A stretch of DNA of 25,306 nucleotides, from the NCBI GenBank assembly GCA_964368755.1, contig CAYJCR010000010.1, positions 1 through 25,306 of the forward strand. The letters run 5' to 3'. Source of the DNA: CALVZT01 sp964368755 (GTDB lineage: Bacteria; Bacillota; Clostridia; Christensenellales; UBA1242). This document shows positions 1 to 7,754 of the stretch, in pieces. Position 1 is the first letter of the stretch, and every line of letters starts with the position of its first letter. A model generated the notes under the pieces. That model did no database searches and had not been told where the DNA came from. It was given only the letters and a program-made list of their open reading frames with translations. The translations under genes and the position numbers were made by a program.

Positions 1-13
1 ATTTTGTATTAAC

Positions 14-43
14 ATTATACCACCATATTGATACATTTGTTAA
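14..43 (-). promoter_or_regulatory. Sigma-A-type promoter reading out of the window's left end
   Basis: On the minus strand there is a TTAACA -35 (38-43) and a TATAAT -10 (14-19) with an 18-nt spacer. A TGG just before the -10 resembles an extended -10. It points towards a gene to the left of the window that cannot be seen here. It lies downstream of the orphan gene's terminator, which fits a separate transcription unit. Confidence 0.5.
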
Positions 44-70
44 CCATAATTATAATAAAAATAACACTAA

Positions 71-105
71 TTAATAAAAAATAACCAGCATATATGTTGG
101 TTATT
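71..105 (-). terminator. Rho-independent terminator of the orphan gene 132-761
   Basis: Perfect 8-bp arms AATAACCA (80-87) and TGGTTATT (98-105) flank a 10-nt loop. On the minus strand a T-rich stretch (about 71-81) follows. It sits about 27 bases past the stop codon of the 209-aa gene. Confidence 0.75.
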
Positions 106-131
106 ATTCCTATAAAATTACTAATACTATA

Positions 132-761
132 TTATTCCGTTGGGGCATCATATAATGCCGAAATAATCGAATATTTTGACGGATCCTCATCAACAGGAGT
201 TTGCGCCTCGGTTGGTAAGAATTGATCAAATATCTCATCTTTTGCTTGGATAAGCATAGTATTTTGATTAACCAAATTGTTATATTCATCTATCAATCCT
301 CTTTCTTGGACCGAATAAACAAATCTTTTATCATCTGTAGTTTTCTTTAATTCGCAGATTTCATCAAGTTGCATTGATCTAGCTAATACTTCTTTGCATT
401 GAGTAGTAATTATTTCATCAACTAATTCGTTTGCTTTCACAATCACATCTCTTGGGCAGGTATTCAAAAAGCTCACAACTGCTACAAATGTTTCATTTGC
501 CTTAATGTATGATTCATCTCTTTCTTCTTCGGCATATGTTGATTTGTTTATATACTTATTACATTCTACGCAATATTTGTAAGAATCTTCCGGTATCGTG
601 GAGAGATCTTTTTTTATCCCATAATACACAGCTAGGTTTTTGGCATTAATGACTTTCTTTTCTGCCATATCAATCATAAGCAAAGCTTGAGCATATTCGT
701 TCACTTTTGCGACTATTAAACTTGGAGTCACTTCCCCTATATTTTCATCTGCTTTATCCAT
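132..761 (-). CDS. Hypothetical acidic protein, no family recognised
   Basis: A 209-residue protein that I do not recognise. It is acidic, has no signal peptide and no membrane segment, and looks largely helical with many E/D/K/Q residues. One CxxC pair (CVEC, about residues 64-67) and two further cysteines (about 102 and 122) are the only metal-ligand-like features. The C-terminal 30 residues are rich in P, D and E and probably flexible. The start is supported by a GGGAGAG ribosome binding site about 9 bases upstream. The gene stands alone between its own promoter (796-823) and terminator (71-105), so it is probably a real monocistronic gene. No function can be assigned. Confidence 0.7.
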   Translation of the reverse strand: MDKADENIGEVTPSLIVAKVNEYAQALLMIDMAEKKVINAKNLAVYYGIKKDLSTIPEDSYKYCVECNKYINKSTYAEEERDESYIKANETFVAVVSFLNTCPRDVIVKANELVDEIITTQCKEVLARSMQLDEICELKKTTDDKRFVYSVQERGLIDEYNNLVNQNTMLIQAKDEIFDQFLPTEAQTPVDEDPSKYSIISALYDAPTE

Positions 762-795
762 AATTATTGTTCTCTCCCAATATTAATATAGTTAT

Positions 796-823
796 ATTAT
801 ACACTATATCCATGTTTTGTCAA
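796..823 (-). promoter_or_regulatory. Sigma-A promoter of the orphan gene 132-761
   Basis: Both hexamers are perfect consensus on the minus strand: TTGACA (818-823) and TATAAT (796-801), with a 16-nt spacer. The start codon at 761 lies about 35 bases downstream of the -10. Confidence 0.8.
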
Positions 824-827
824 GATA

Positions 828-857
828 CAAAAAAACTAACCAAAATGTTGGTTAGTT
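828..857 (-). terminator. Rho-independent terminator of the tmk-SDR operon
   Basis: Perfect 10-bp arms AACTAACCAA (834-843) and TTGGTTAGTT (848-857) with a 4-nt loop. The A-run on the plus strand at 828-835 gives a T-run on the minus strand. It lies just past the SDR gene's stop codon. Confidence 0.85.
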
Positions 858-890
858 CTATAATACTAATTCTATTGGAGGGCAAATCAA

Positions 891-1628
891 TTAGCCAAGG
901 TATCCGCCATCAATACGATATATCTCACCTGTAATATAATCTGCTTTGTCAGAGCACAAGAAATATACTAACTCAGCAACATCATTTGGCTCACCAATAC
1001 GCTTAATCAATATATTATTTGCCTCTTCTTGAAGAAACTCTTTTGGCAAATCTTTGCATTGATCAGTCCTTATCCAACCAGGAGCGACAGCATTAACATT
1101 GATAGCTGGAGCAAGCTCAACAGCCATACACCTAGTAAGAATATTCACTCCTGCTTTTGATACATCATAGTCTGCTGTGACTGGGTCAAAGCATTGAAAT
1201 GAGTTGTTAGATGATACATTCACTATCTTGCCCTTGCCATTTTTGAGCATATATGGAGAAGCATATTTCGTTGTCAAGAACATACTAAGTAAGTTCGTCT
1301 TGAACATTATCTCGAAGTCTTCGCTAGTTTTGTCAAATAATTCTTTTGTATTATATATCCCTGCATTATTGACCAACACATCTATTCTGCCAAATGTCTT
1401 GATTGTTGTCTCAATAAGGTTAATTATTTCATTTTCTATACACACATCGGCTTTGACAGCAATGGTTTTGACTTTGTACTTTGATTCAATAGATTTCTTG
1501 AGAGTCTCAGCTTTTGCTTTGCTGTTGTTATAGTTGATAACTATATTATAACCGTTCTCAGCGAATTTGATTGCAATAGCTTTACCAATGCCACGACTAG
1601 ATCCAGTAATAATAGCTACTTTGTTCAT
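891..1628 (-). CDS. Short-chain dehydrogenase/reductase, FabG-like
   Basis: A 245-residue classical SDR, an NAD(P)H-dependent oxidoreductase with a Rossmann fold. The cofactor glycine motif TGSSRGIG is at 8-15, NNAG at 87-90, the probable catalytic Ser near 140 (VNVSS), and the YxxxK pair at Tyr154 and Lys158. The C-terminal IxGExxxIDGGYLG ending is typical of FabG-type enzymes. No fatty-acid synthesis genes are nearby, so the substrate is unknown, and calling it 3-oxoacyl-ACP reductase would be a guess. Its AAGGAG ribosome binding site begins right after the tmk stop codon, 12 bases away, so the two genes are probably co-transcribed and translationally linked. The operon ends at the 828-857 terminator. 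Confidence 0.88.
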   Translation of the reverse strand: MNKVAIITGSSRGIGKAIAIKFAENGYNIVINYNNSKAKAETLKKSIESKYKVKTIAVKADVCIENEIINLIETTIKTFGRIDVLVNNAGIYNTKELFDKTSEDFEIMFKTNLLSMFLTTKYASPYMLKNGKGKIVNVSSNNSFQCFDPVTADYDVSKAGVNILTRCMAVELAPAINVNAVAPGWIRTDQCKDLPKEFLQEEANNILIKRIGEPNDVAELVYFLCSDKADYITGEIYRIDGGYLG

Positions 1629-1640
1629 GATATCACTCCT

Positions 1641-2345
1641 TTAGTCAATATCTAATTGACAAGACAAATAGTATGTATTGATAACAAGTTTGAGAATCTC
1701 ATCTGCAATCTCATCTTTTGTTTTTATCCTATCTCCATCAACGCATTTGATTGTATCATAATAATACTTATTTGCTAGTTTGATATATGTCTTTTCTGCC
1801 ATTTTGAGATGTTCAGGACTTCTCTCGTGACCGTCTGGTTTCTCTTCTCTGCCCTGTTTTAATCTACACGCAGCTTCATATGGCATATGGAGAAAAACGG
1901 TCTTGTCAGGTCTTGGAAGCCCAAGGAAACCATATTCTAGTTTGTCGAGCCAGTTGATCATTTCATTCTGTTCTATATCATCATTTAACTTGCCGGCCTG
2001 ATGTGCCATATTACTATCAACATATCTATCTAGTATAACATTATACCCTTTATCGAGTTTTTCAAACACCTTGTGTATATTGTATATTCTATCAGCTGAG
2101 TAGTACAAAGCAGCAACTTTTGGTGATACATTTGTAGCTCCTTCAGGAAAATATGAATCGCATATATAACTTTTGCCAAGATATGGACCACCTACAATTT
2201 TTCCAGTAGGAGAATCATACATTGGGAATTGCATTTCAACAGTCTTGATCCCCATTTCGTTCAAAGCATTGTATAATCTGTTTGCTTGTGTTTCTTTGCC
2301 AGAACAATCTGTGCCTTCTATAACTATAAGTTTTCCTCTTTCCAT
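1641..2345 (-). CDS. tmk: Thymidylate (dTMP) kinase, clostridial long form
   Basis: A 234-residue cytosolic kinase that phosphorylates dTMP to dTDP for DNA synthesis. The P-loop GTDCSGKET is at 11-19. The DRYVDSN motif that binds the nucleotide, YYSADRIYN, and an Arg-rich lid segment (KQGREEKPDGHE) are all present. It is longer than the usual 205-215 residues and belongs by motif to the form with FPxYDSPTGKIVGGPYLGK near the start, which occurs in Clostridia. The start is supported by an AGAGGA site 5-6 bases upstream. It lies between an unknown membrane protein upstream and the SDR gene downstream. Whether the genome also carries a classical tmk cannot be told from here. Confidence 0.88.
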   Translation of the reverse strand: MERGKLIVIEGTDCSGKETQANRLYNALNEMGIKTVEMQFPMYDSPTGKIVGGPYLGKSYICDSYFPEGATNVSPKVAALYYSADRIYNIHKVFEKLDKGYNVILDRYVDSNMAHQAGKLNDDIEQNEMINWLDKLEYGFLGLPRPDKTVFLHMPYEAACRLKQGREEKPDGHERSPEHLKMAEKTYIKLANKYYYDTIKCVDGDRIKTKDEIADEILKLVINTYYLSCQLDID

Positions 2346-2393
2346 ACATTCCTCTATTATAAGTATATAAATATTGAACTAAACAAGAATTAA

Positions 2394-3119
2394 CTAAATA
2401 AGAGTTGTTACAATAACAACAATTGGAGCACTTATAACGATAAGTAGTGCAAGTACAAACATTATTATTGATGGGATGCGGATCCCTTTGACTGGAGATT
2501 TCATTGAATGGCCAAAGAATACTGCTGCAAGTATACCAAAAGTAAACATTGGCACTACCGTTACAGCTAACAATATGAGTATTATCATCATTGGTAACAC
2601 AAAGAATGCCAACCAGCCTGGTTTGCTAAACTCTGAGAAAGTCTGCATAAATGTTGGCATTGAATAATATGTTGCAATAGTGAATCCAACACAAAGAACA
2701 AGGAATATACAAGCAAGAGTAAATGAGAACCATCTACTTCTTACTTTTTTCTTCTTTACAGCAACCATTGGAGTTGTACCTTCAATAGGAACAGCAGATT
2801 CGATCTGTTTTGATTCAATAACTTGTCCTGTCTTCCTATCAATCGCATTGTGTGATACTGTCGTTGTCTCTGAATGGACTTCGCCAGTCTTGTCATCTTT
2901 GACCAATACTTGTTGGAATCTTGGTGATATTGTAACTTTCTTCTTCACAGGTTCTGCTGGTTGAGTATTAACTTCAACCTTTGCTCCATCAACCCCCAAC
3001 TCTTCCTTCAACTCTACACTTGTGCTAGCCGATACAAATTGGCTTGGATCAAGTGCGTAATCCTCTATTGGGCGACTTTCGTTCTTTACCTCAGGAACAT
3101 TCTTATCATTCTTTTTCAT
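2394..3119 (-). CDS. Unknown membrane protein with a long hydrophilic N-terminus
   Basis: About 241 residues from the ATG at 3119. That start is chosen because an AGGAGG site lies 4 bases upstream; a longer frame begins 33 bases earlier but has no such site. The first ~120 residues are charged and low in hydrophobics, probably disordered. They are followed by KKKKVR and then three or four membrane segments: one near 130-152, a long hydrophobic stretch near 168-203 that may form two helices, and a C-terminal one near 213-240. The positive cluster before the first helix predicts a cytoplasmic N-terminus. I do not recognise the family. It is followed 48 bases later by tmk and may share its transcript. 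Confidence 0.65.
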   Translation of the reverse strand: MKKNDKNVPEVKNESRPIEDYALDPSQFVSASTSVELKEELGVDGAKVEVNTQPAEPVKKKVTISPRFQQVLVKDDKTGEVHSETTTVSHNAIDRKTGQVIESKQIESAVPIEGTTPMVAVKKKKVRSRWFSFTLACIFLVLCVGFTIATYYSMPTFMQTFSEFSKPGWLAFFVLPMMIILILLAVTVVPMFTFGILAAVFFGHSMKSPVKGIRIPSIIMFVLALLIVISAPIVVIVTTLI

Positions 3120-3213
3120 ACTACCTCCTACAATTCTTTGATAGTCTATCACAAATGCTTATAATATCAAAAGCAAATCCATTGCAATATTTATTTTTGT
3201 ATAATTTGTCACA

Positions 3214-5226
3214 TTATTCTACAAGTTGACTTGGGTGCTTTTTGAAGAAATCAACTCTTGGTTCCAAGAAAGTTGGCTTGTAGTTCTCCTTATCTTTGAC
3301 AAAATCATATATTGGGCTATCAATATTGTCCCAACAAAATACCTTATCATCGACTTTGAGGAACTTGGCTAAGTTCTCTACACCGGTTGGGGCAATGGGA
3401 TGAAGCAATACCATTGCTACTTTGATCATATGCATTGTATCGATTATATATTGTCTTTGTTTAGCACTACCGGCTGTTGTATTCTCGCTATTTCGTACCC
3501 AATATTTGTTGATATTTCTAATGAAACTATCAAGGGTACTCATAACTACATGCAACTTCTCATCATATACAAATCTTTCATATTTAACAATAGTCTCAAC
3601 GCAGTCTTTCCTTACTTGCTCTGATACTGTTCCATAAGGCACTACTCCGTCACAATCTCTCTGAATTGTATATAGAATAGTACGAATAATCTTGTTATAC
3701 ACATTTGTAAGTAGATTGCCTTCTTTGAGTACAATATCTGCATCATCGTTACACTCTATGCTGTCTGGACAAAAGGCTTTTGGCATAAATGAGGCGTTGT
3801 TATTACCAACATTAAGACTAAGCATATGACAACGTAATTGCTCGTATGTATAGAAATTAAGCAATTCATGTGCAAGTGGTGGCTTGATATCTGAGCTACT
3901 ACTTGCCTTCCTTCCATAGAATAATGTATGTTTGTTGGCTATCATCTGTGGAATACTGAGATCTCCATCTTTGTATGGGAGTTGTGGATGTTTGCCTTGC
4001 AAAGCGAACCATATGGCTGTCTGAGCGGGACCATAGAAATAAATATTGTCCTCCCCAATGAACTGATATACTTTGGCATCTTGACTACACCAATACTTAC
4101 GCCATTCGTTAGCATCTTTGCCAATTTTTGCCAAATACGTTTTTGTGAATGATATTGGTGCCCAAAGACTCTCTGGCCATACCCAGAAAGTTAGACCTTT
4201 TAACCCACCAGCATCAGGCGCAGGTACACCCCACTCAATATTGCCAGTAAGTCTAAATGGTACTAGCGTCTTACCAGTACGATATCTAACCCCGCCGTTA
4301 GAAAGCAATTCGCAAGCCTTCTCTCTATCAGTAAGCTTCTCGAACACAATAGTCATAGAACTCTTATTATTAGTCTCTTTCTCAATGTATTTTGGCAAAG
4401 AGTTCTTAACTGTGTCGAACGCTTCCATCTGATCACGTTTGATATATATCTCTGGCTTCTTAAGGAACTCTCTTATCTCCTTGGTTATATAACTACGAGT
4501 AGGAGTCTCCTTCTCTAGATAATCAATCCATTCTGTCAAAAGCTCTACATAATCTTGTAGATTAAAATACCAGTTGCCAATGCTCTTGAGGATAGGCTTC
4601 TTCCCGGACAAGGAACTAATCGGATCGATAAGTTCTTGTGGCATATACTGGTGTCCAAAGTCACATTCGTCAGCGTATGCACGTTCTGATTGACAATTCT
4701 CAAATGGACATTTGCCAACAACTTGCCTACCGTTAAGGAAAGTCTGTTTTTCTTCATCAAAAAACTGCAAAGTTGACATATTGCTAAGAGCATTGTTGTC
4801 CATAAGGGTATTGAATATCTCGGCGCTAAGTTTCTTATGAGTCTCCTTTGCTTCCCCAAAGGCAGATGCTCCATAGAAGTTGAATGAGATATCATAATCT
4901 TTGATAGCCTTGTATTGTTTGTCATAATTTGACATAACATAATCTTCAATTGTACCAGAGAAAGTCCCCTTCTCGACAGCCTTACGATAGCCTTCGAGTA
5001 TTGGTGACCCATAACAATCAATCCCTGATACATATACAACGTTGTCTTTGCCAATCCTGTCTCGCAAAAAACGTGCATACATATCAGAATGTATCATCGT
5101 ACTTATATGTCCACAATGTAGTGGCTTGTTGCCATATGGCATACCAGCCGTAACCACAGCTTTTTTAGGGAAAATTGGACGCTTGTCAACAAGCCTATCC
5201 AATCTCTCATCATTAAATCTTTCCAT
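3214..5226 (-). CDS. metG: Atypical methionyl-tRNA synthetase (class I tRNA ligase)
   Basis: A 670-residue protein homologous to methionyl-tRNA synthetase, which charges tRNA-Met. The HIGH-type motif is HCGH (37-40). The zinc-knuckle region has C173, C178 and C188, with a possible His192 in place of the usual fourth Cys. WGVPAP (332-337) and YQFIGEDNIYFY (387-398) follow the MetRS core. The KMSKS loop is replaced by KASSS (440-444), and about 65 extra residues lie at roughly 255-325 before the WGVPAP strand. The C-terminal half fits the helical anticodon-binding domain; no C-terminal tRNA-binding (EMAP-like) domain is seen. The start has a GAAGGA site 6 bases upstream. It is probably transcribed alone from the promoter at 5265-5294. 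The family is clear, but normal MetRS activity is less certain. Confidence 0.82.
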   Translation of the reverse strand: MERFNDERLDRLVDKRPIFPKKAVVTAGMPYGNKPLHCGHISTMIHSDMYARFLRDRIGKDNVVYVSGIDCYGSPILEGYRKAVEKGTFSGTIEDYVMSNYDKQYKAIKDYDISFNFYGASAFGEAKETHKKLSAEIFNTLMDNNALSNMSTLQFFDEEKQTFLNGRQVVGKCPFENCQSERAYADECDFGHQYMPQELIDPISSLSGKKPILKSIGNWYFNLQDYVELLTEWIDYLEKETPTRSYITKEIREFLKKPEIYIKRDQMEAFDTVKNSLPKYIEKETNNKSSMTIVFEKLTDREKACELLSNGGVRYRTGKTLVPFRLTGNIEWGVPAPDAGGLKGLTFWVWPESLWAPISFTKTYLAKIGKDANEWRKYWCSQDAKVYQFIGEDNIYFYGPAQTAIWFALQGKHPQLPYKDGDLSIPQMIANKHTLFYGRKASSSSDIKPPLAHELLNFYTYEQLRCHMLSLNVGNNNASFMPKAFCPDSIECNDDADIVLKEGNLLTNVYNKIIRTILYTIQRDCDGVVPYGTVSEQVRKDCVETIVKYERFVYDEKLHVVMSTLDSFIRNINKYWVRNSENTTAGSAKQRQYIIDTMHMIKVAMVLLHPIAPTGVENLAKFLKVDDKVFCWDNIDSPIYDFVKDKENYKPTFLEPRVDFFKKHPSQLVE

Positions 5227-5253
5227 AAATTATCCTTCAATTATTAATAAAAA

Positions 5254-5306
5254 TTTGTATATACAGTATACAAAATTTGCCTAAGACTTGTCTATCAAAT
5301 AGACAA
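5254..5306 (-). promoter_or_regulatory. metG promoter with two overlapping dyads (operator-like)
   Basis: On the minus strand a TAGACA -35 (5289-5294) and a TATACT -10 (5265-5270) have an 18-nt spacer. The -35 sits inside a perfect inverted repeat, TTGTCTAT (5288-5295) and ATAGACAA (5299-5306), with a third ATAGACAA half-site beginning at 5312. The -10 sits inside a second dyad, TTTGTATA (5254-5261) and TATACAAA (5267-5274). The hexamers are only moderate matches. The symmetry suggests repressor binding but does not show it. No T-box leader, common for Firmicute synthetase genes, fits in this short gap. Confidence 0.45.
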
Positions 5307-5312
5307 TACCCA

Positions 5313-5358
5313 TAGACAAAAAAAACAACCAATCACAATAATTTGTTGAATGGTTGTT
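5313..5358 (-). terminator. Rho-independent terminator of rpmB
   Basis: Arms AACAACCA (5324-5331) and TGGTTGTT (5351-5358) enclose a 19-nt region with further weak pairing. The plus-strand A-run just before 5326 gives a T-run on the minus strand. It lies about 30 bases beyond the rpmB stop. Confidence 0.75.
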
Positions 5359-5390
5359 GTATGCGATATTAGTTATAAAAAAACTTGCAC

Positions 5391-5582
5391 TTAGTCCTTA
5401 TTAAGTGTTTTCAAACATTTTGTACAAACATGTTTCTTAGTAGGAACTCCATCAACCATTATTGTAGTTTTTTGAACATTTGGTTGCTGGTGAATAAGAG
5501 TTCTCTTTGTAAGCTGAGAGCTTCTGTAACTAAGCTTGCTTGCTCTATGATTAACTTTCCCGCAGATTTCGCATTTAGCCAT
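5391..5582 (-). CDS. rpmB: 50S ribosomal protein L28
   Basis: A 63-residue large-subunit protein. The ATG at 5582 is chosen because it gives the standard L28 opening MAKCEICGK and has an AAAGGAG site at a proper distance; a longer frame to 5651 has no support. The RAS motif near residues 13-15 and the THKR/TNRT-like central stretch fit L28. Two cysteine pairs (C4/C7 and C53/C56) make this the zinc-binding form. It has its own strong promoter (5611-5638) and terminator (5313-5358), so it is monocistronic. Confidence 0.95.
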   Translation of the reverse strand: MAKCEICGKVNHRASKLSYRSSQLTKRTLIHQQPNVQKTTIMVDGVPTKKHVCTKCLKTLNKD

Positions 5583-5610
5583 GATCAATATCTCCTTTCC
5601 AATGCTTCTC

Positions 5611-5638
5611 ATTATACCAACAATGAATAATTTGTCAA
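5611..5638 (-). promoter_or_regulatory. Strong sigma-A promoter of rpmB
   Basis: Perfect TTGACA (5633-5638) and TATAAT (5611-5616) on the minus strand, 16 nt apart. The start codon lies about 30 bases downstream of the -10. Confidence 0.85.
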
Positions 5639-5769
5639 GTATTTTTGTCAAATATTAGACAAAATATATCAGTTATTATTATATCATACAATTGTATCAA
5701 TTCTGCCACACTACTTATGCCTAGCCAATACAATATAAACTCTCTATAATGTATTATGAATAATAGAAG

Positions 5770-6315
5770 TTATATCAACTTTAGCAATTCTTCAAATTGA
5801 GCATATCCGCTATCAGTGTTGAAGTGTCCTGCATTTTTGACCAAAATCGGTTTGGCATCTATTTTTATTATAAACTCTTTTAATTTATTTAATGGAACGT
5901 ACGGGTCATTCTCAGAATAGTAGCATATTCTCTCTTTGCATAGATTTTTGAACTCTTCTATTCTATTGGTATACATTGTGCAATTGACATAATCGTATTC
6001 TTCGTTAAGCCCAAGCATTTGATTGAAGCCAGACATCATTATAGCCTTACCGATTTTTAGATTATGCTTAATGCAATATTTCACCAAAAAAATGCAAGAG
6101 ATTGATCGACAGATAAACACACTATCAGGAGTAATATATCGTCTTACAGAGTCAAGTACAATCTCCCAGTTGTTGTAATTCTGTCTGTCAATACCAGTAG
6201 GATAGTCTAGATTATAGACACGTACCCCCCCCCGCTCAAGTTCTGATTCTAGCCAAGGTAACCATTGTTCATTCGCATCACCGAAACTTCCATGTATGAT
6301 AAAACAATTTTTCAT
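5770..6315 (-). CDS. RBBP9/YdeN-type alpha/beta hydrolase with internal G9 tract
   Basis: A 181-residue alpha/beta hydrolase of the small RBBP9/YdeN type, probably a serine hydrolase of unknown substrate. FIIHGSFGD (5-13) begins the fold. The likely catalytic triad is Ser71 (CRSIS, in place of the usual GxSxG), Asp137 (ENDPYVP) and His164 (NAGHFN). The ATG at 6315 is preferred to a TTG six bases earlier because AAAGGAG lies 8 bases before the ATG. It follows the S51 peptidase gene by 19 bases and is probably in the same operon. A run of nine G (6225-6233) encodes residues 28-31 (R-G-G-V). A change in its length would remove the whole active site, so the gene could be phase-variable. Confidence 0.85.
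   Translation of the reverse strand: MKNCFIIHGSFGDANEQWLPWLESELERGGVRVYNLDYPTGIDRQNYNNWEIVLDSVRRYITPDSVFICRSISCIFLVKYCIKHNLKIGKAIMMSGFNQMLGLNEEYDYVNCTMYTNRIEEFKNLCKERICYYSENDPYVPLNKLKEFIIKIDAKPILVKNAGHFNTDSGYAQFEELLKLI
6225..6233 (-). repeat. Nine-G homopolymer inside a coding region
   Basis: Nine consecutive C on the plus strand (G on the coding strand) lie in the first fifth of the hydrolase gene. It is by far the longest G/C homopolymer in this AT-rich window. Such tracts in other bacteria change length by slipped-strand mispairing. Confidence 0.9.
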
Positions 6316-6334
6316 CGTCAAATCTCCTTTTTTT

Positions 6335-7081
6335 TTATTTCAAGATGTTAACATCATTTTCACAGTTGCGTATTGGTTGCATTTCCCCATTATTTAATAA
6401 ATAACAATTGCCATAATATGTTACATCATTTTCTTGTTGAATTATATAACTTCTATCAGGTAGAATAGTTAATGGTGTCGTGTAAGAGTCAGGTATCAAT
6501 ATATCTTCTAAGATTCTCGCACCATCTAATGTTTTATCTTTATAAAAATTATAGTGTGGTATAATATTAATGTCAGTTAACCCTAAACCTTTTAAGTGTC
6601 TATTAAAAGATTTATTAGCAAATTCACCAACTTCCTCTGGCATACAATAAACATTGTCTGCCATATTCATTGCTCCACCACTTGCACCGATGATTACTCC
6701 ATTATAATCTCTGATTAACTTTTTAAGATTTAATTCGTTTATAAATGCATTACACCTTGGCAAATGACCTCCGAATAAATTTATAACAGTTGCTTTTTTA
6801 ATATATTCCTTAATATTCTGTTTGTTTTCATTATTTACATAAATATATTCATCAAACGGTATACCAGACATTTCAAAACTTTGTCTTGTAACTTCGGTAG
6901 GATCGCCATGGTGTCGTTTTTGAGGATTGCCAGAAATAATAACCATACATTTTCTATCATTAAAACACTTTTTCAAATTATCTAAAAAATTATTATCGTT
7001 ATCGATTTTTCTTGCATAATCAATACCATTTTCATCCCTTTTATAAGCAGTGAAACTAGATGACATTATTAATGTTTTCAT
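6335..7081 (-). CDS. S51-family peptidase (dipeptidase E/cyanophycinase-like)
   Basis: A 248-residue protein with the S51 fold features: a GGHLPRCNAFI substrate-loop segment (104-114), the nucleophile elbow GASGGA with Ser134, and the likely catalytic His176 in IIPHYNF. Family members cleave peptides after aspartate, or cyanophycin. Which substrate is used here cannot be told, and the lack of a signal peptide suggests a cytosolic enzyme. It lies between the CYTH gene and an alpha/beta hydrolase with short spacings, suggesting one operon. Ribosome-binding candidates are AGGAG about 11 bases upstream of the ATG and AAAGG about 6 bases upstream. Confidence 0.8.
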   Translation of the reverse strand: MKTLIMSSSFTAYKRDENGIDYARKIDNDNNFLDNLKKCFNDRKCMVIISGNPQKRHHGDPTEVTRQSFEMSGIPFDEYIYVNNENKQNIKEYIKKATVINLFGGHLPRCNAFINELNLKKLIRDYNGVIIGASGGAMNMADNVYCMPEEVGEFANKSFNRHLKGLGLTDINIIPHYNFYKDKTLDGARILEDILIPDSYTTPLTILPDRSYIIQQENDVTYYGNCYLLNNGEMQPIRNCENDVNILK

Positions 7082-7130
7082 TTAAAACCTTTCTCCTGTT
7101 GTCGCAGTAACGATATCTCCCCAGATATAA

Positions 7131-7732
7131 TCAGAGAATAAGTTCCAACTTTCCTAGATTAAAACCTGTTTTTGCTTGATACTCTGCTTTTAGCTGGTCA
7201 AAACTTTTGCCAGTACTTTTCATAACATCGCCAAAAAAGTCTTTGAGTCTACGATTGCCAAAAGTTTCGCTTGGAGCAATTGTCTTAGTCAATTCAACAA
7301 TCGACGCCTCAGGACCTTCTATCTCAACCATACAGCCAATTATTGGCCATTCATCAAAAGTAACTTGGATACTGTCTTTTGTGTATACAATGCGTTCTTT
7401 TTTATACTGAAAACACATTGGATATCCAAGTGCTGTCAAAAAGTCTGATATATCCTCTTCCGAAGCATCACTTACAGAAATGTTAAGTTCAGTACGTTTT
7501 GATACTTTTTCTGAAGAAAGCAAACTACCCTTGTATGTCAATTCTTTGCTCTCTCCTTCAAGACGAAGACGGATCTTGCACCCACTTCTAAATAACGAGG
7601 CATCTTCTTTGTCAAAAATTATGTCTTGCTGTATAACTTTCTTTTTGAACAAAAGCCCTGAGCAATAAGTGCGTCAATAATATTATTCTTTTTGTGTGAA
7701 GATACAACTGTTCGAATCTCTATCTCTTGCAT
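7131..7732 (-). pseudogene. CYTH-domain protein (CyaB/ThTPase-like), broken by a single-base frameshift
   Basis: Two adjoining minus-strand frames encode one CYTH protein. From the ATG at 7732 (AAGGGG site 6 bases upstream) the frame begins with MQEIEIRTVV, carrying the ExExR/K signature, and would stop after 37 residues. The remaining part continues in another frame, with an open stretch from 7652 to 7131: RLRLEGESKELTYKG and the strand IGCMVEIEGPE are typical of the family. One extra A in the five-A tract at 7642-7646 joins the frames into a 200-residue protein. CYTH enzymes act on triphosphates (class IV adenylate cyclase, thiamine triphosphatase, tripolyphosphatase). The substrate here is unknown. 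This may be a decaying gene, a slippage product or a sequencing error. It starts only 22 bases after the tRNA-Thr gene. Confidence 0.8.
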
Positions 7733-7754
7733 ATCGTTCCCCTTGATATCTATA

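Noticed and set aside
3158..3187. Promoter before the 2394-3119 membrane protein (TTGCAA and TATTAT/TATAAG)
   Set aside because: The spacer is 15 nt for one choice of -10 and 18 nt for a poorer one, so it is not convincing. A small dyad (3139-3151) nearby is also unproven.
4545..5078. 177-residue open frame inside metG on the same strand
   Set aside because: It is an alternative frame of a clearly conserved synthetase, with no family features or ribosome binding site.
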